From DATKLX01 sp035542155 (GTDB taxonomy: Bacteria > Chloroflexota > Anaerolineae > Anaerolineales > Anaerolineaceae): a DNA stretch of 57,029 nucleotides. This document shows positions 42,350 to 51,660 of this stretch, in pieces; position 1 is the first letter of the stretch; each line of letters opens with the position of its first letter. Where the stretch lies: contig DATKLX010000017.1 in assembly GCA_035542155.1 (NCBI GenBank), positions 1 through 57,029 on the forward strand, in the 5' to 3' direction. The position numbers and the translations under genes were made by a program. The notes beneath the pieces are model-generated. The model was given only the letters and a program-made list of their open reading frames with translations. It was not told the origin of the DNA and made no database searches.

Positions 42350-43162
42350 TTACCTTCTCTTCCTCAACATATTCATCCCCAGCACCAGGGCCAGCGAGAC
42401 CAGCCCCAGCACCAGCGCGGCCGAATACGCCCGGGTATACTGCCGCTCGTCGAGCGCGTGGTAGATCAGCAGCGTGGCGGTCTCCGTCCGCCCCTGCACC
42501 CCTCCGCCGATGATCAGCACGGCTCCAAACTCCCCCAGCGCGCGGGCAAACGTCAGGGTCAGCCCGTAGAAGAACCCCCAGCGCAGCGCGGGCAGGGTCA
42601 CCCGCCAGAAGATCTGCCAGGCGCTGGCCCCCAGTGTCGCCGCAGCCTGCTCCTGCTGCTCGCCAAAGGCTTCCAGCACCGGGATCAGCTCGCGGATCAT
42701 AAATGGCAGCGTGACGAAGAGGGTCGCCAGGATCATCCCCGGTACGGCGAAAGCCACGCGGACGTTCAAGGCGTCCACCAGTGTAGCGAGAAGCCCGTTG
42801 CGCCCGAACAGCAGCAAGAGCGTGTACCCCACCACGACCGGCGAAACCGCAAATGGCAGGTCGATCAGGCCGTTGAGCAACTTCTTCCCCGGAAAGCGAT
42901 GGCGGACCATCACCCAGGCCACCAGAGTCCCAAAAACCGAATGAATCGCCGCAACCACCAGGGTGATCTGTAGGGTCAGGCGAAAAGCCGCCATCACCTC
43001 CGGGCTGGCCAGCGCGGCTGCGGTTGCAGCGACTCCCTCGCGGAAGGCGCCGGCGAACAGGGCCGCCAGCGGCGCGAGGATGAGAGCCGCCGCGTAGCCC
43101 ATCACCAGGGTGATCAGCATCCGCCGCGGCCAGGGGTTGGAAAACCGGTCCTGCGCCCTCAT
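42350..43162 (-). CDS. cysW: Sulfate/thiosulfate ABC transporter permease CysW
   Basis: The 270-residue inner-membrane permease has six predicted helices. The cytoplasmic EAA loop for the ATPase reads EQAAATLGASAWQIFWRVTLPAL (about 155-180). SVFGTLVAWVMVRHRFPGKKLLNGLIDLPFAVSPVVVGY is typical of the CysW family, and ALGEFGAVLIIGGG is the conserved segment after the loop. ATG 43162 overlaps the cysT stop (ATGA), so it is coupled to cysT. It is the last gene of the cysA-sbp-cysT-cysW operon. Sulfate rather than molybdate is inferred from the partner Sbp protein. Confidence 0.9.
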   Translation of the reverse strand: MRAQDRFSNPWPRRMLITLVMGYAAALILAPLAALFAGAFREGVAATAAALASPEVMAAFRLTLQITLVVAAIHSVFGTLVAWVMVRHRFPGKKLLNGLIDLPFAVSPVVVGYTLLLLFGRNGLLATLVDALNVRVAFAVPGMILATLFVTLPFMIRELIPVLEAFGEQQEQAAATLGASAWQIFWRVTLPALRWGFFYGLTLTFARALGEFGAVLIIGGGVQGRTETATLLIYHALDERQYTRAYSAALVLGLVSLALVLGMNMLRKRR

Positions 43163-44013
43163 GGATGCCTGGTCCGCGCTGCCCGGCGTTGAATCCAGGT
43201 CGCCAGCAGCATCAATCCCATCGCCGCCGCGATCATCACGATCGAGATCGCGCTGGCTCCCAGGCGGTTCTCCGATTCCACCTCACCCAGCACGTAGACC
43301 GCTGCCGTCTGCGAATAAAAGGGGATGTTCCCGGCGACGATCACAATCGCCCCAAATTCGCCGATCCCTCGCGAAAAGCTGAGCAGCGACCCGCTGACCA
43401 GCGGCAGGGCCAGGGCGGGTAAGGTCACCTTGCGAAAGATTGTCCAGCTTCCCGCGCCCAGCGTGGCCGCAGCGTCCTCCGGGGCGCGGTCGAGATCCAT
43501 TAAAACCGGTTGCAGCGTGCGCACCACGAATGGATAGGTGAGAAAGAGCAGCGCCAGGATAATCCCCGGCGGAGCAAATATCAGCCGCAGCCCCAGGCTC
43601 CTTTCCAGCCAGCTTCCCAGCGCCTGCTGCGGGCCGTACAGGATCACCAGCATCACCCCAGTAACCATGCTGGGGATGGCCAGGGGCAGGTCGATGATCG
43701 CATTGAGCAGCCCTTTTCCTGGATACTCATAGCGGACCAGGACGTAGGCGGTCAGTGTGCCCATGACCGTGTTGATCGCCGTCATCACCACTGCCGTCCA
43801 GACCGTTAGCCACAGCGCCGCAAACGCCTGGGGACGGAACACCGCGCGCAGGAACGCATCCAACCCCTGGCGCAGTCCGTCCTGGAGGATCACCAGCAGG
43901 GGGATGACCAGTAAAACCACCAGGTAGGTCCAGGCCGCGGTCCGCACCGCGAATTTGCCCCATGGCGGAGCCGGGTTGGTCGCGCTTGCTCTGCCAGCCG
44001 CTGCCGCGCTCAC
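43159..44013 (-). CDS. cysT: Sulfate/thiosulfate ABC transporter permease CysT (CysU)
   Basis: The 284-residue permease pairs with CysW. The EAA loop is EDAAATLGAGSWTIFRKVTLPAL, and the family-specific SFSRGIGEFGAIVIVAGNIPFYSQTAAVYVLGEVE follows. GTG 44013 overlaps the sbp stop (GTGA); the longer frame upstream is a shadow of sbp. The length is then close to the usual 277. Together the two permeases form the membrane channel of the importer. Overlaps on both sides show tight translational coupling of the three genes. Confidence 0.9.
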   Translation of the reverse strand: MSAAAAGRASATNPAPPWGKFAVRTAAWTYLVVLLVIPLLVILQDGLRQGLDAFLRAVFRPQAFAALWLTVWTAVVMTAINTVMGTLTAYVLVRYEYPGKGLLNAIIDLPLAIPSMVTGVMLVILYGPQQALGSWLERSLGLRLIFAPPGIILALLFLTYPFVVRTLQPVLMDLDRAPEDAAATLGAGSWTIFRKVTLPALALPLVSGSLLSFSRGIGEFGAIVIVAGNIPFYSQTAAVYVLGEVESENRLGASAISIVMIAAAMGLMLLATWIQRRAARTRHP

Positions 44014-45056
44014 TGTCCGCCGCCCTGCGCTTTCGCGATTGTCTGGGTATAGATGCCCTGCTCGCCAAAGAAATCGGGCGAAGCACTGGCCCACCCGCCA
44101 AAATACTCTATCGTAAACAGGTCCTCCAGGTTGGGATAATGGCTGGCGTTCACCCTGGCGACGGCCTCGTCTACGGAACGTAGCCCGTATCTGGCAAAGA
44201 CTTTTTGGGCTTCACTGCTCCACAAAAAATCGACAAAGGCCTGGGCCGCCTGCCGCGTGCCGTGTTTATCCACGTATTGGTCGACCAGGGCCACAGGGTT
44301 CTCGATGAGGATCGACGAGCGCGGGAGGATCAGCTCCTCAGTCTGGCCTTTCTGCCGGGCCACCAGGACTTCGTTCTCATAGGTGATGGCGACATCGCCG
44401 ACCCCTTTTTCAAAGTTGGTAATGCTCTCGCGGGCGCCCTGGTCCATGGCGACCACGTTCTTCAGGATTCCCAGCAAGATTGCCTGTGCCGCGGCGTCAT
44501 CGTTTGCTTTCACGCCCTCCACGAAGCCCCGTTTGGCCGCCCCGTACAGCGCCAGGATATTCCACATGGCTCCTCCGCTCGTCTTCGGGTTAGGGGTAAG
44601 CACTTTGATCCCCGGTTTGGCCAGGTCAGCCCAATCATGGATGCCTTTCGGGTTGCCCGCCCGCACGGCGAATGCCACCACCGAGTCGCTCACCATCCCT
44701 TTATGGGAGCCTGCCTGCCAGTCATGGGTGATCAGCCCTGCTTTCTGGATGCGGGTGATATCCGCCTCCAGCGAGAGAGCGGCGATGTCTGCCTCGAAGC
44801 CCTCGACGATCGCGCGTGACTGCGCGCCCGATCCGAGATAGGATTCGTCGAAGGTCACCTCCTGGCCGGTCTTCTCCTTCCACTGTTTCTGGAATATAGG
44901 GATCAGCTCCTGGTAAGCTTCGCGCGGGGTTGTGTAGGCTCCCAGGGTCAGGTGGACCGCTTTCCCTGCCGAGGTGACCGCTGCCGGCCCCGCGCAGCCG
45001 GCCAGGATCGCCCAACAGTCGAGAAAAATTCCAACGATGATAGCAGGCTTTTTCAT
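44010..45056 (-). CDS. sbp: Sulfate-binding lipoprotein
   Basis: The 348-residue binding protein captures sulfate outside the membrane. Its signal peptide ends WAILAGCAG, so Cys21 should be lipidated. Diagnostic blocks are VTFDESYLGSGAQSRAIVEGFEADIAALSLEADI (ligand loop with SGAQ), NPKGIHDWADLAKPGIKVLTPNPKTSGGAMWNILALYG, GVGDVAITYENEVL and DFLWSSEAQKVFARYGLRSVD. These match the Sbp/CysP group rather than molybdate ModA. ATG 45056 has GAGGAAT about 9 nt upstream and is 21 nt from the cysA stop. Second gene of the operon. Confidence 0.92.
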   Translation of the reverse strand: MKKPAIIVGIFLDCWAILAGCAGPAAVTSAGKAVHLTLGAYTTPREAYQELIPIFQKQWKEKTGQEVTFDESYLGSGAQSRAIVEGFEADIAALSLEADITRIQKAGLITHDWQAGSHKGMVSDSVVAFAVRAGNPKGIHDWADLAKPGIKVLTPNPKTSGGAMWNILALYGAAKRGFVEGVKANDDAAAQAILLGILKNVVAMDQGARESITNFEKGVGDVAITYENEVLVARQKGQTEELILPRSSILIENPVALVDQYVDKHGTRQAAQAFVDFLWSSEAQKVFARYGLRSVDEAVARVNASHYPNLEDLFTIEYFGGWASASPDFFGEQGIYTQTIAKAQGGGQ

Positions 45057-45077
45057 CCCATTTATTCCTCGTGATGC

Positions 45078-47012
45078 TTAACTGCTGGAATGGCGTACGA
45101 GCAGGACCGGCCGCGATCCAGTCTGGCTTAAGATCTGGCCCAGCAGGCCGCGTAGCGAGATGCTCCCGCTCTCCCCCGGGATTGGCGTCCCCAGGACCAA
45201 CAGGTCGTAGCCGCCGCGGTTCAGCTCATCGATCAGCTCACCTCGCACCGGGCCGCAGCGAACTTCTCGATGCGCCGGAACGTCCAGGAGACCGAGAGTC
45301 TCGACCCCGCGCTCGAGGAATCCCGCCGCATGGGCCAGCGTATCCGGGTCGGGGATCCGTTTGCCCCCCTGGGCGGGAATCACCGAAACCAGGACCGCTT
45401 CTGCGCCCAGGTGGCGGATCAGCCGCCCGGTGAAGAGGATGTCCTCCTTCCCCGGCTCCCCGATGGAGACGCAAATCAGCGCGCGTGTCCGCTTTTCCGG
45501 TCGAGACCGCGCCAGCGCCTTCTGCCTTTGAGATGGATCCCCGGGCGGGACCAGCAGGAGATGATGATTGCCTGTCTGGAGCGCCTGTTCTGCCAGGTAC
45601 AGGGAGAGATCCTCCCCGGGGAGAAACCCCATCACCACCAGATCGAATACCTGCGCTTCCACTGCCCCGGCCAGCGCCCTGGGCAGCGCCTCGCTGCTTT
45701 CCAGGGTTTGCAGCGCGGTCAGCCCGGGGAATTGCTTGCCCGCTTCCTGGAGATCGCTCCCCTCTGGACCGCGTTCCGAACCGCCCAGGCGTACTCCGAG
45801 AAGGGTAACCCTGGCGTGGGCCGTGAGGGCGATTTCACCACCCAGCGCCACCGCCGCGGCCGAACGCTGCGTTCCATCGCTGATGATCAGGAAATTGAGC
45901 CCCGGATGCGCCAGCGCGTGGATCCGCCGGACGCCGACCCAGGCGGGCGAGCCCTGTTGGAGCGGAAAGTGCGCTGACTGCTCGGGCAGTCGGGTTGCTT
46001 CGACCTGAATCGCGCGGCTGCCAAAGGGAGCTTCGGGCGCAATCGGGCGCACCCCCGGGATGGCCGGCAGTTGCAACCTCAGCCGCTCGAACGCCCCGGC
46101 GAAGTTGCTTTCCGAGACCTGGCCCACCCCCAACACGGGACAGCCCAGCTCCTCTTCGCTGGGCGCCAGTACCACGTCTTCTGGGCGGAAGAGAACCTGC
46201 GCTCTCCCGGACACCTGACCCGTGGGCTGCCCGTCCTGCGAGCCTGGAAAACGAGTCTTTCCCAGGACCACCTCCCCCCGTTCCAGATTGCCGACGAGCA
46301 GGTTGGCCGTCCCCAGGAAGGTGGCGACGAATTCGGTTTGCGGGTGGAGATACAGCTCTTCCGGCGAGCCAACCTCCACCAGGCGTCCGCGGCTCATCAC
46401 CCCGATCCGGTCTGCCAGGTCAAAGGCTTCCTCTTGATCGTGGGTAACCAGGATAGTGGTGATCCGCAGCCGGCGCTGGATGTCGCGCAGCGAGCGGCGC
46501 AGGTCGCCGCGAATCTTGGCATCCAGGGCTCCCAGCGGCTCGTCGAGGAGCAGCACCTCGGGTTGGGCTGCCAGGGCTCTTGCGAGCGCCACGCGCTGCT
46601 GCTCCCCGCCGGAAAGCTGGCGCGGCATACGCTCGCCCATCCCGGCCAGCCCGACCAGCTCAAGGAGCTCATCTCGCCGCCTCCGGCGCTCCACCTTGCG
46701 GACTTTGCGCACCGCCAGCCCGAACTCCACGTTTTCGCGCACCGAGAGATGTTGGAAAAGCGCGTAATTTTGAAAAACGAAACCCACCCTCCGCTGTTGG
46801 GTCGGCACGCGGGTGACCTCCCGGCCACGCAAAATAATTTGGCCCTGGTCCACCTCGATCAAGCCGGCGATTAAATTTAAAATGGTGGTTTTTCCGCTGC
46901 CGCTCGAGCCCAAAAGCACGAAGAATTCGCCGTCTCCCACCTCCAGGGATACCTGGTTCACGACCGGCTGGCCGGCGTAACGCTTGGTCAATTGTCTCAA
47001 TAGAATCGACAT
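45078..47012 (-). CDS. cysA: CysA-type ABC ATPase fused to two universal-stress-protein-like domains
   Basis: The 644-residue protein is nearly twice as long as CysA. Residues 1-240 are the ATPase: GSSGSGKTT (Walker A), FQNYALFQHLSV (Q-loop), LSGGEQQRVALARAL (signature), VLLLDEPLGALD (Walker B), TILVTHDQEEAF (switch His). Then a TOBE-like part (about 240-375). The last 270 residues read as two USP-type alpha/beta domains: HPGLNFLIISDGTQRSAAAVALGG...DLVVMGFLPGEDLSLYL...LLLVPPGDP, and RALICVSIGEPGKEDILFTGRL...GYDLLVLGTPIPGESGS...SRPVLLVRH. The extra domains may sense nucleotide or stress and gate uptake; this is inference. ATG 47012 has GAGGAA upstream. First gene of the operon. Confidence 0.9.
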   Translation of the reverse strand: MSILLRQLTKRYAGQPVVNQVSLEVGDGEFFVLLGSSGSGKTTILNLIAGLIEVDQGQIILRGREVTRVPTQQRRVGFVFQNYALFQHLSVRENVEFGLAVRKVRKVERRRRRDELLELVGLAGMGERMPRQLSGGEQQRVALARALAAQPEVLLLDEPLGALDAKIRGDLRRSLRDIQRRLRITTILVTHDQEEAFDLADRIGVMSRGRLVEVGSPEELYLHPQTEFVATFLGTANLLVGNLERGEVVLGKTRFPGSQDGQPTGQVSGRAQVLFRPEDVVLAPSEEELGCPVLGVGQVSESNFAGAFERLRLQLPAIPGVRPIAPEAPFGSRAIQVEATRLPEQSAHFPLQQGSPAWVGVRRIHALAHPGLNFLIISDGTQRSAAAVALGGEIALTAHARVTLLGVRLGGSERGPEGSDLQEAGKQFPGLTALQTLESSEALPRALAGAVEAQVFDLVVMGFLPGEDLSLYLAEQALQTGNHHLLLVPPGDPSQRQKALARSRPEKRTRALICVSIGEPGKEDILFTGRLIRHLGAEAVLVSVIPAQGGKRIPDPDTLAHAAGFLERGVETLGLLDVPAHREVRCGPVRGELIDELNRGGYDLLVLGTPIPGESGSISLRGLLGQILSQTGSRPVLLVRHSSS

Positions 47013-47046
47013 GATTTCCTCAGGCAGAACACGGATTGCCAATCGT

Positions 47047-47076
47047 ATAGTAGTCTGGTTGACTTTCTATGTCAAC
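47047..47076 (-). promoter_or_regulatory. Promoter and inverted repeat of the sulfate transport operon
   Basis: On the minus strand TTGACA (47075-47070) is followed, after 17 bp, by TACTAT (47052-47047). GTTGAC (47058-47063) and GTCAAC (47071-47076) form a perfect 6-bp inverted repeat with a 7-bp centre that overlaps the -35 box and spacer. It may be the operator of a sulfur regulator. The start would be near 47040, about 28 nt before ATG 47012. Confidence 0.7.
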
Positions 47077-47164
47077 TATTCGATGGGGGTGTACCCGAAG
47101 TCCTGTCATGATTAAATCTACCTAAAAAACCTTCTATCCGCCAACGATTCAACGAATCGGCTGG

Positions 47165-47170
47165 TACAAT
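47165..47170 (+). promoter_or_regulatory. TACAAT -10 box of the HD-GYP gene
   Basis: GGTACAAT ends 36 nt before ATG 47207. No strong -35 or ribosome site is seen. Confidence 0.4.
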
Positions 47171-47206
47171 AGGAAAAGGCTCCGAATCACTCCGAAATGG
47201 CGCGGT

Positions 47207-50200
47207 ATGTCCAATTATCGACCGTTTAGCTTTCGAATGGGATTGATCATCCTGACCTCACTGGTCTTGTTGCCGGCAGTTGGCCTCATCCTGACCAATG
47301 GTCAGCAGGAGCGCGAGAAGGCCACCCAGGATGCTGAGCTGGACGCGCAGAACCTGGCGCACCTGGTTGCCACGAACCAGAAAGAGGTCTTGAACAAGAC
47401 CTATGAAATGCTCAAAATTCTCTCCCTGGATCCGAACCTTCATTACGGAATATCAGAAATCTGCCACAACGATCTCGCTGTGATCAAATCCAGGCTGCCC
47501 CAATACAACAACATCACCGTGATCGCGCCGAATGGCAATGTGCTCTGCGCTGCGGTCCCCATCAACGGCACCGTTTACGCGGGGGATCGCCCCTATTTTC
47601 AGCAGGCGATGCAGACCCACGCCACCGTCCTGGGCAATTATCAGATCAGCCGGCTCACGGGCAAGCCGGTGATAGTTCTGGCCCTGCCGATAATGGATAG
47701 TATCAGCCGGGTCACCTTGATGATTGTTGCCGGGCTCGACCTGAGTTGGATGACCCAGATGGTCAACCAGGACACGCTGCCTGCCAATAGTACCATCACC
47801 GTATATGACGGGGAAGGCACAATTCTTGCCCGTAATCCTCCCTCTGAACAACTGGTTGGAAAGAACGCCGCCGATACCGATATCGTGCAAACTATTCTGC
47901 GCCAGAGAACCGGGCTGGCTAATAACGCGGGGTTCTTGTATGCCTTCGAACCCGTCGAAGCGAAGTTTGACCCGGCTTCTCCTTCCGGTGGATCCATTTA
48001 TGTATCCGTCGCCATCCCCGAAAGCACCGCCTATGCCCAGGTAGAACACGTCACCCGCAACAATCTGATTGGATTGGCTCTAATAATGGTCCTCGCTTTT
48101 TCCGCGGTCTGGTTCGGGGGCGACCTGCTCTTCCTGCGGCGGGTTCGCAGGCTGGTAAAAGTGACCAGCCAGCTTCAAGCCGGCGATCTCTCCGTCCGCA
48201 CCGGGACGTCCGCCGTCCCGGGCAACGAGCTCAGCCAGTTGGAAGAGTCCTTCGACCGGATGGCCGAAACGCTCCAGACCAAAAACAGAGAGGCCGAACA
48301 GGCCATCCAGGAGGTGCAGGTCAGCGAAGAAAAATTTCGCACCCTGGCAGAGACCGCTTCCACCGCAATCTTCATTTACCAGGACGTCTCTCTCCGCTAT
48401 GTCAACCCGGCCTGCTCTGAGATGACCGGATACAGCCGGGAGGAGTTGATCGGCAAATCCTTCTGGGATTTTATCCACCCAGAATCGCTTGCGATAGCTC
48501 AGGAACGGGATGCGGCCCGCCGGCGCGGCGAGACTCTTCCCCCGCAGGTGGAAATGAAGATCATCACCAAGGCGGGCTCAATCCGCTGGTATGAGTTCAC
48601 TTTCGGTCCGGTCCATTTCGACGGTGAGTTGGCGGTGTTGGGGACCGCCTTCGACATCACTGAACGGATGCAAACCGAAGAAAGGTTGAAGAACAGCGAG
48701 ACCACCTTCCGGCTTTTGTTTGCCGGGAATCCCCTTCCCATGTGGGTATACGATCTGGAGACCCTCGGCTTCCTCGAGGTCAACGACCGGGCCGTCGAAA
48801 TGTACGGCTTCAGCCGGGATGAGTTCCTGGCCATGCGTATCACCGACATCCACCCGGACGAAGAAATTCCGTCGCTGGAGGCCGACCTCGCCCGGCCGCG
48901 GCCCGGGCTGCAGACCAGCCAGGGATGGCGCCACTGCCTGAAAAACGGGCGTACTATTGATGTAGAGATTACTTCGCATACCATGGAATTTGCGGGCCGC
49001 AGTGCCGCCCTGGTTGTGGTCCAGGATTTGACCGAACGGCTCCAGGCGGAAAGGGCCTTGCAGCGCAAGCTGGATGAGCTGACCGTCCTGAAAGCCGTTG
49101 CCACCGCTGCCGCCGCGTCCACCAATGTCGACGAGCTGATCGAGCAGTTCACCCTGATCTCCAGCGAGAAGCTATACCCCCATCATTTCGGCGTCGTCCT
49201 GGTCGCCGAGTCGGGGCGAATGTTGCGTCTTCATCCTTCCTACCGCGGGAGTGTAGCCAATCCACACATAGATCCGGGACTCGGCGAAGGCGTGATCGGC
49301 CAGGTCATCCAGAGCGGGCGGCCGCTGCGTATCGCCGACATTCATGCGCACCCTGGATACCGCGCCGTCGATCCGGATATCCGGTCCGAGTTGTGCGTGC
49401 CCATCTTCCTCGGGAAAGAGGTGATCGGCGCGATCAACGTGGAAAGCCCCTACCTCGACGCCTTCTCTGAGAGCGACGAGCGCCTCTTGACCATCCTTTC
49501 CAGTGAGCTGGAGACAGCCATCGAAAAGGTTCGCCTTTTCGAGGCGGAGCGCCGCCGCCGCCAGGAAGCCGAAACGCTGCGCAAGGTCAGCGCCGGGCTG
49601 ACCACCACCCTGGACCTCGAACAGGTGCTCCACCGCCTGTTGGTCCACCTCGCCGAGGTGATCCCCTATGACAGCAGTTCCGTTTTCTTGCTCGCTCCCA
49701 GCGGCCAGATGGAGATCGCCGCTCAGCGCGGTTTCCGCTCCCCGGGCCAGCGCGACGTTCTGCAAGCCGTGAGCGAGCTGGCGCACGTCCGGGAGATTGT
49801 GGAACAGACCCACGTGGTGATCATCCCGGATACGCGCCTGGATCCCCACTGGAGGCAGGTCCCCGGGGCCGGGTATATCGTAAGCTGGATGGGTCTTCCC
49901 CTCGTTGTGAAAGAGCGGGTCATTGGTATATTGAGTATAGATAACGAAGAAGCTCTCGCGTACACGGAAAAAGACATTCCCCTGGCCCTCAGCTTCGCCA
50001 ATCAGGCGGCCGCCGCCATCGAAAATGCGCGCCTCTTCGAAGCTGAGCGCCGGCGCAGCCGGGAACTGGCGGCCCTGGAGAAAGTTTCTACCAGTCTGCG
50101 CACCGTCCAGGCGCGTTCGACGATTCTGGAAATTGCCCTCGAGCAGGTGATAGACCTGCTCCAGGCGGATGGCGCTGCCATCGGGATCAAGACCCAGGGC

Positions 50201-51655
50201 GGGACCGAGATTGTTCTCGAGAGGGCCCTGGGAGATTGGATCGAATTAAATGGCCTGCGTGTCCCGCTCGACGGCGGTAATGCCGGGCAGGTGGTTCTCA
50301 CCAACCGGCCATATCTCTCAAATGACCATCTCAACGAGCCGGGTTTTTTCCGGCCGGACCTTTCCGGTCGCAGCCGGGCCTATCTCGCTGTTCCTCTCAT
50401 CGTCCAGGACGACACCCTGGGGATCTTAGCCATGGGGCGCAAAGAACCGGCCGGTGAAAGCGAGATACGCCTGATGATGGCGATCGGTAATATCGCCGCC
50501 AACGCCCTTCACCGGGCGATCCTTTCCGAGCAGACCGAAAAACGTCTCCGCCGGCTGGCCACCCTGCGCACCCTCGATATGGCCATCACCAGCAGCATCG
50601 ATATCGACCTGACCCTCAACATCCTCCTCGGTGAGGTGGTCAACGGGTTGTTTGTCGATGCCGCCGACGTGCTCCTCTACGATCCCGGGCTGTCCACACT
50701 GCGCTGGGCAGCCGGCCTGGGCTTCCACGACCCCAGCCTGCGCAATTACCAGGTGAGCCTGCTTCAGCCGGATGCGCCCGGGATGGCGGTCCCGGCGGTC
50801 AGCGCTCTGATCGAGCGCCGCCAGATCCTCGTCAGCGATCTGGGCAAGTTTCTCACCGACCGGGCTCGCCTCCTCGTCCAGGAAGGATTCCAGTTCTCCT
50901 ACGTAGTCCCCTTCATCGCCAAGGGTCAGGTCAAAGGTGTCCTGGAGATCTACAACCGGGCCCCCATCACCCCCGACCAGGAATGGCAGGATTTTCTCGA
51001 TTCGCTCGCCGACCAGGCGGCGATCGCGATCGACAACGCCGAGTTGTTCCAGGACCTGGAGCGCTCCAATATGGAGCTCCACATGGCTTACGACGAGACG
51101 ATCGAAGGCTGGTCGCGAGCCCTGGATATCCGCGACCGGGAGACTGAAAACCACAGCCAGCACGTCACCGAGCTGACCATGCACCTCGCCCTGGCCATGA
51201 ACCTCCCCCCGGAAAATTTCGTTCACATCCGCCGCGGCGCCCTTCTTCACGATATCGGCAAGGTAGGCATCCCCGACAGCATCCTGCTCAAAGCCAGCCC
51301 GCTCTCCCCGCAGGAATGGGAGAAGATGCGCCAGCATCCCCAGTTTGCCTATGAGATGCTCGCCCCAATCCAGTATTTGCATTCTGCCGTGGACATCCCC
51401 TACTGCCACCACGAGCACTGGGACGGCGGCGGGTACCCCCGCGGCTTAAAAGGCGAGGAAATCCCCATCGCGGCGCGGATCTTTACCGTGGCGGATGTTT
51501 GGGACGCGCTTACCTCTGACCGTCCCTATCGCAAAGCCTGGGAAAAATCGGCCGCGCTGGAGTACATCCGCTCCGAGAGCGGGAAGCTCTTTGACCCGGC
51601 GATCGTCGCGGTGTTCTTGAGCTGGATCACGGAAAAAGGACTCGATTCCATATAA
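47207..51655 (+). CDS. dCache-HAMP-PAS-PAS-GAF(x4)-HD-GYP signalling protein
   Basis: The 1482-residue protein combines many sensors with one output. A membrane helix (about 11-28), external double-Cache domain (about 30-285; VCAAVPINGTVYAGDRPYFQQAMQTHATVLG is typical), second helix (286-305) and HAMP (306-360) come first. Two PAS domains (about 375-490 and 498-620) and four GAF domains (about 630-785, 805-955, 960-1110, 1118-1285) follow. The output is HD-GYP (about 1295-1482): H1348DIGKVGIPD and CHHEHWDGGGYPRGLKGEEIP keep metal ligands and the GYP triad, so c-di-GMP hydrolysis is expected. ATG 47207 lacks a ribosome site. It is followed by the repeat array and the histidine kinase gene. Confidence 0.92.
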   Translation: MSNYRPFSFRMGLIILTSLVLLPAVGLILTNGQQEREKATQDAELDAQNLAHLVATNQKEVLNKTYEMLKILSLDPNLHYGISEICHNDLAVIKSRLPQYNNITVIAPNGNVLCAAVPINGTVYAGDRPYFQQAMQTHATVLGNYQISRLTGKPVIVLALPIMDSISRVTLMIVAGLDLSWMTQMVNQDTLPANSTITVYDGEGTILARNPPSEQLVGKNAADTDIVQTILRQRTGLANNAGFLYAFEPVEAKFDPASPSGGSIYVSVAIPESTAYAQVEHVTRNNLIGLALIMVLAFSAVWFGGDLLFLRRVRRLVKVTSQLQAGDLSVRTGTSAVPGNELSQLEESFDRMAETLQTKNREAEQAIQEVQVSEEKFRTLAETASTAIFIYQDVSLRYVNPACSEMTGYSREELIGKSFWDFIHPESLAIAQERDAARRRGETLPPQVEMKIITKAGSIRWYEFTFGPVHFDGELAVLGTAFDITERMQTEERLKNSETTFRLLFAGNPLPMWVYDLETLGFLEVNDRAVEMYGFSRDEFLAMRITDIHPDEEIPSLEADLARPRPGLQTSQGWRHCLKNGRTIDVEITSHTMEFAGRSAALVVVQDLTERLQAERALQRKLDELTVLKAVATAAAASTNVDELIEQFTLISSEKLYPHHFGVVLVAESGRMLRLHPSYRGSVANPHIDPGLGEGVIGQVIQSGRPLRIADIHAHPGYRAVDPDIRSELCVPIFLGKEVIGAINVESPYLDAFSESDERLLTILSSELETAIEKVRLFEAERRRRQEAETLRKVSAGLTTTLDLEQVLHRLLVHLAEVIPYDSSSVFLLAPSGQMEIAAQRGFRSPGQRDVLQAVSELAHVREIVEQTHVVIIPDTRLDPHWRQVPGAGYIVSWMGLPLVVKERVIGILSIDNEEALAYTEKDIPLALSFANQAAAAIENARLFEAERRRSRELAALEKVSTSLRTVQARSTILEIALEQVIDLLQADGAAIGIKTQGGTEIVLERALGDWIELNGLRVPLDGGNAGQVVLTNRPYLSNDHLNEPGFFRPDLSGRSRAYLAVPLIVQDDTLGILAMGRKEPAGESEIRLMMAIGNIAANALHRAILSEQTEKRLRRLATLRTLDMAITSSIDIDLTLNILLGEVVNGLFVDAADVLLYDPGLSTLRWAAGLGFHDPSLRNYQVSLLQPDAPGMAVPAVSALIERRQILVSDLGKFLTDRARLLVQEGFQFSYVVPFIAKGQVKGVLEIYNRAPITPDQEWQDFLDSLADQAAIAIDNAELFQDLERSNMELHMAYDETIEGWSRALDIRDRETENHSQHVTELTMHLALAMNLPPENFVHIRRGALLHDIGKVGIPDSILLKASPLSPQEWEKMRQHPQFAYEMLAPIQYLHSAVDIPYCHHEHWDGGGYPRGLKGEEIPIAARIFTVADVWDALTSDRPYRKAWEKSAALEYIRSESGKLFDPAIVAVFLSWITEKGLDSI

Positions 51656-51660
51656 ACTTC

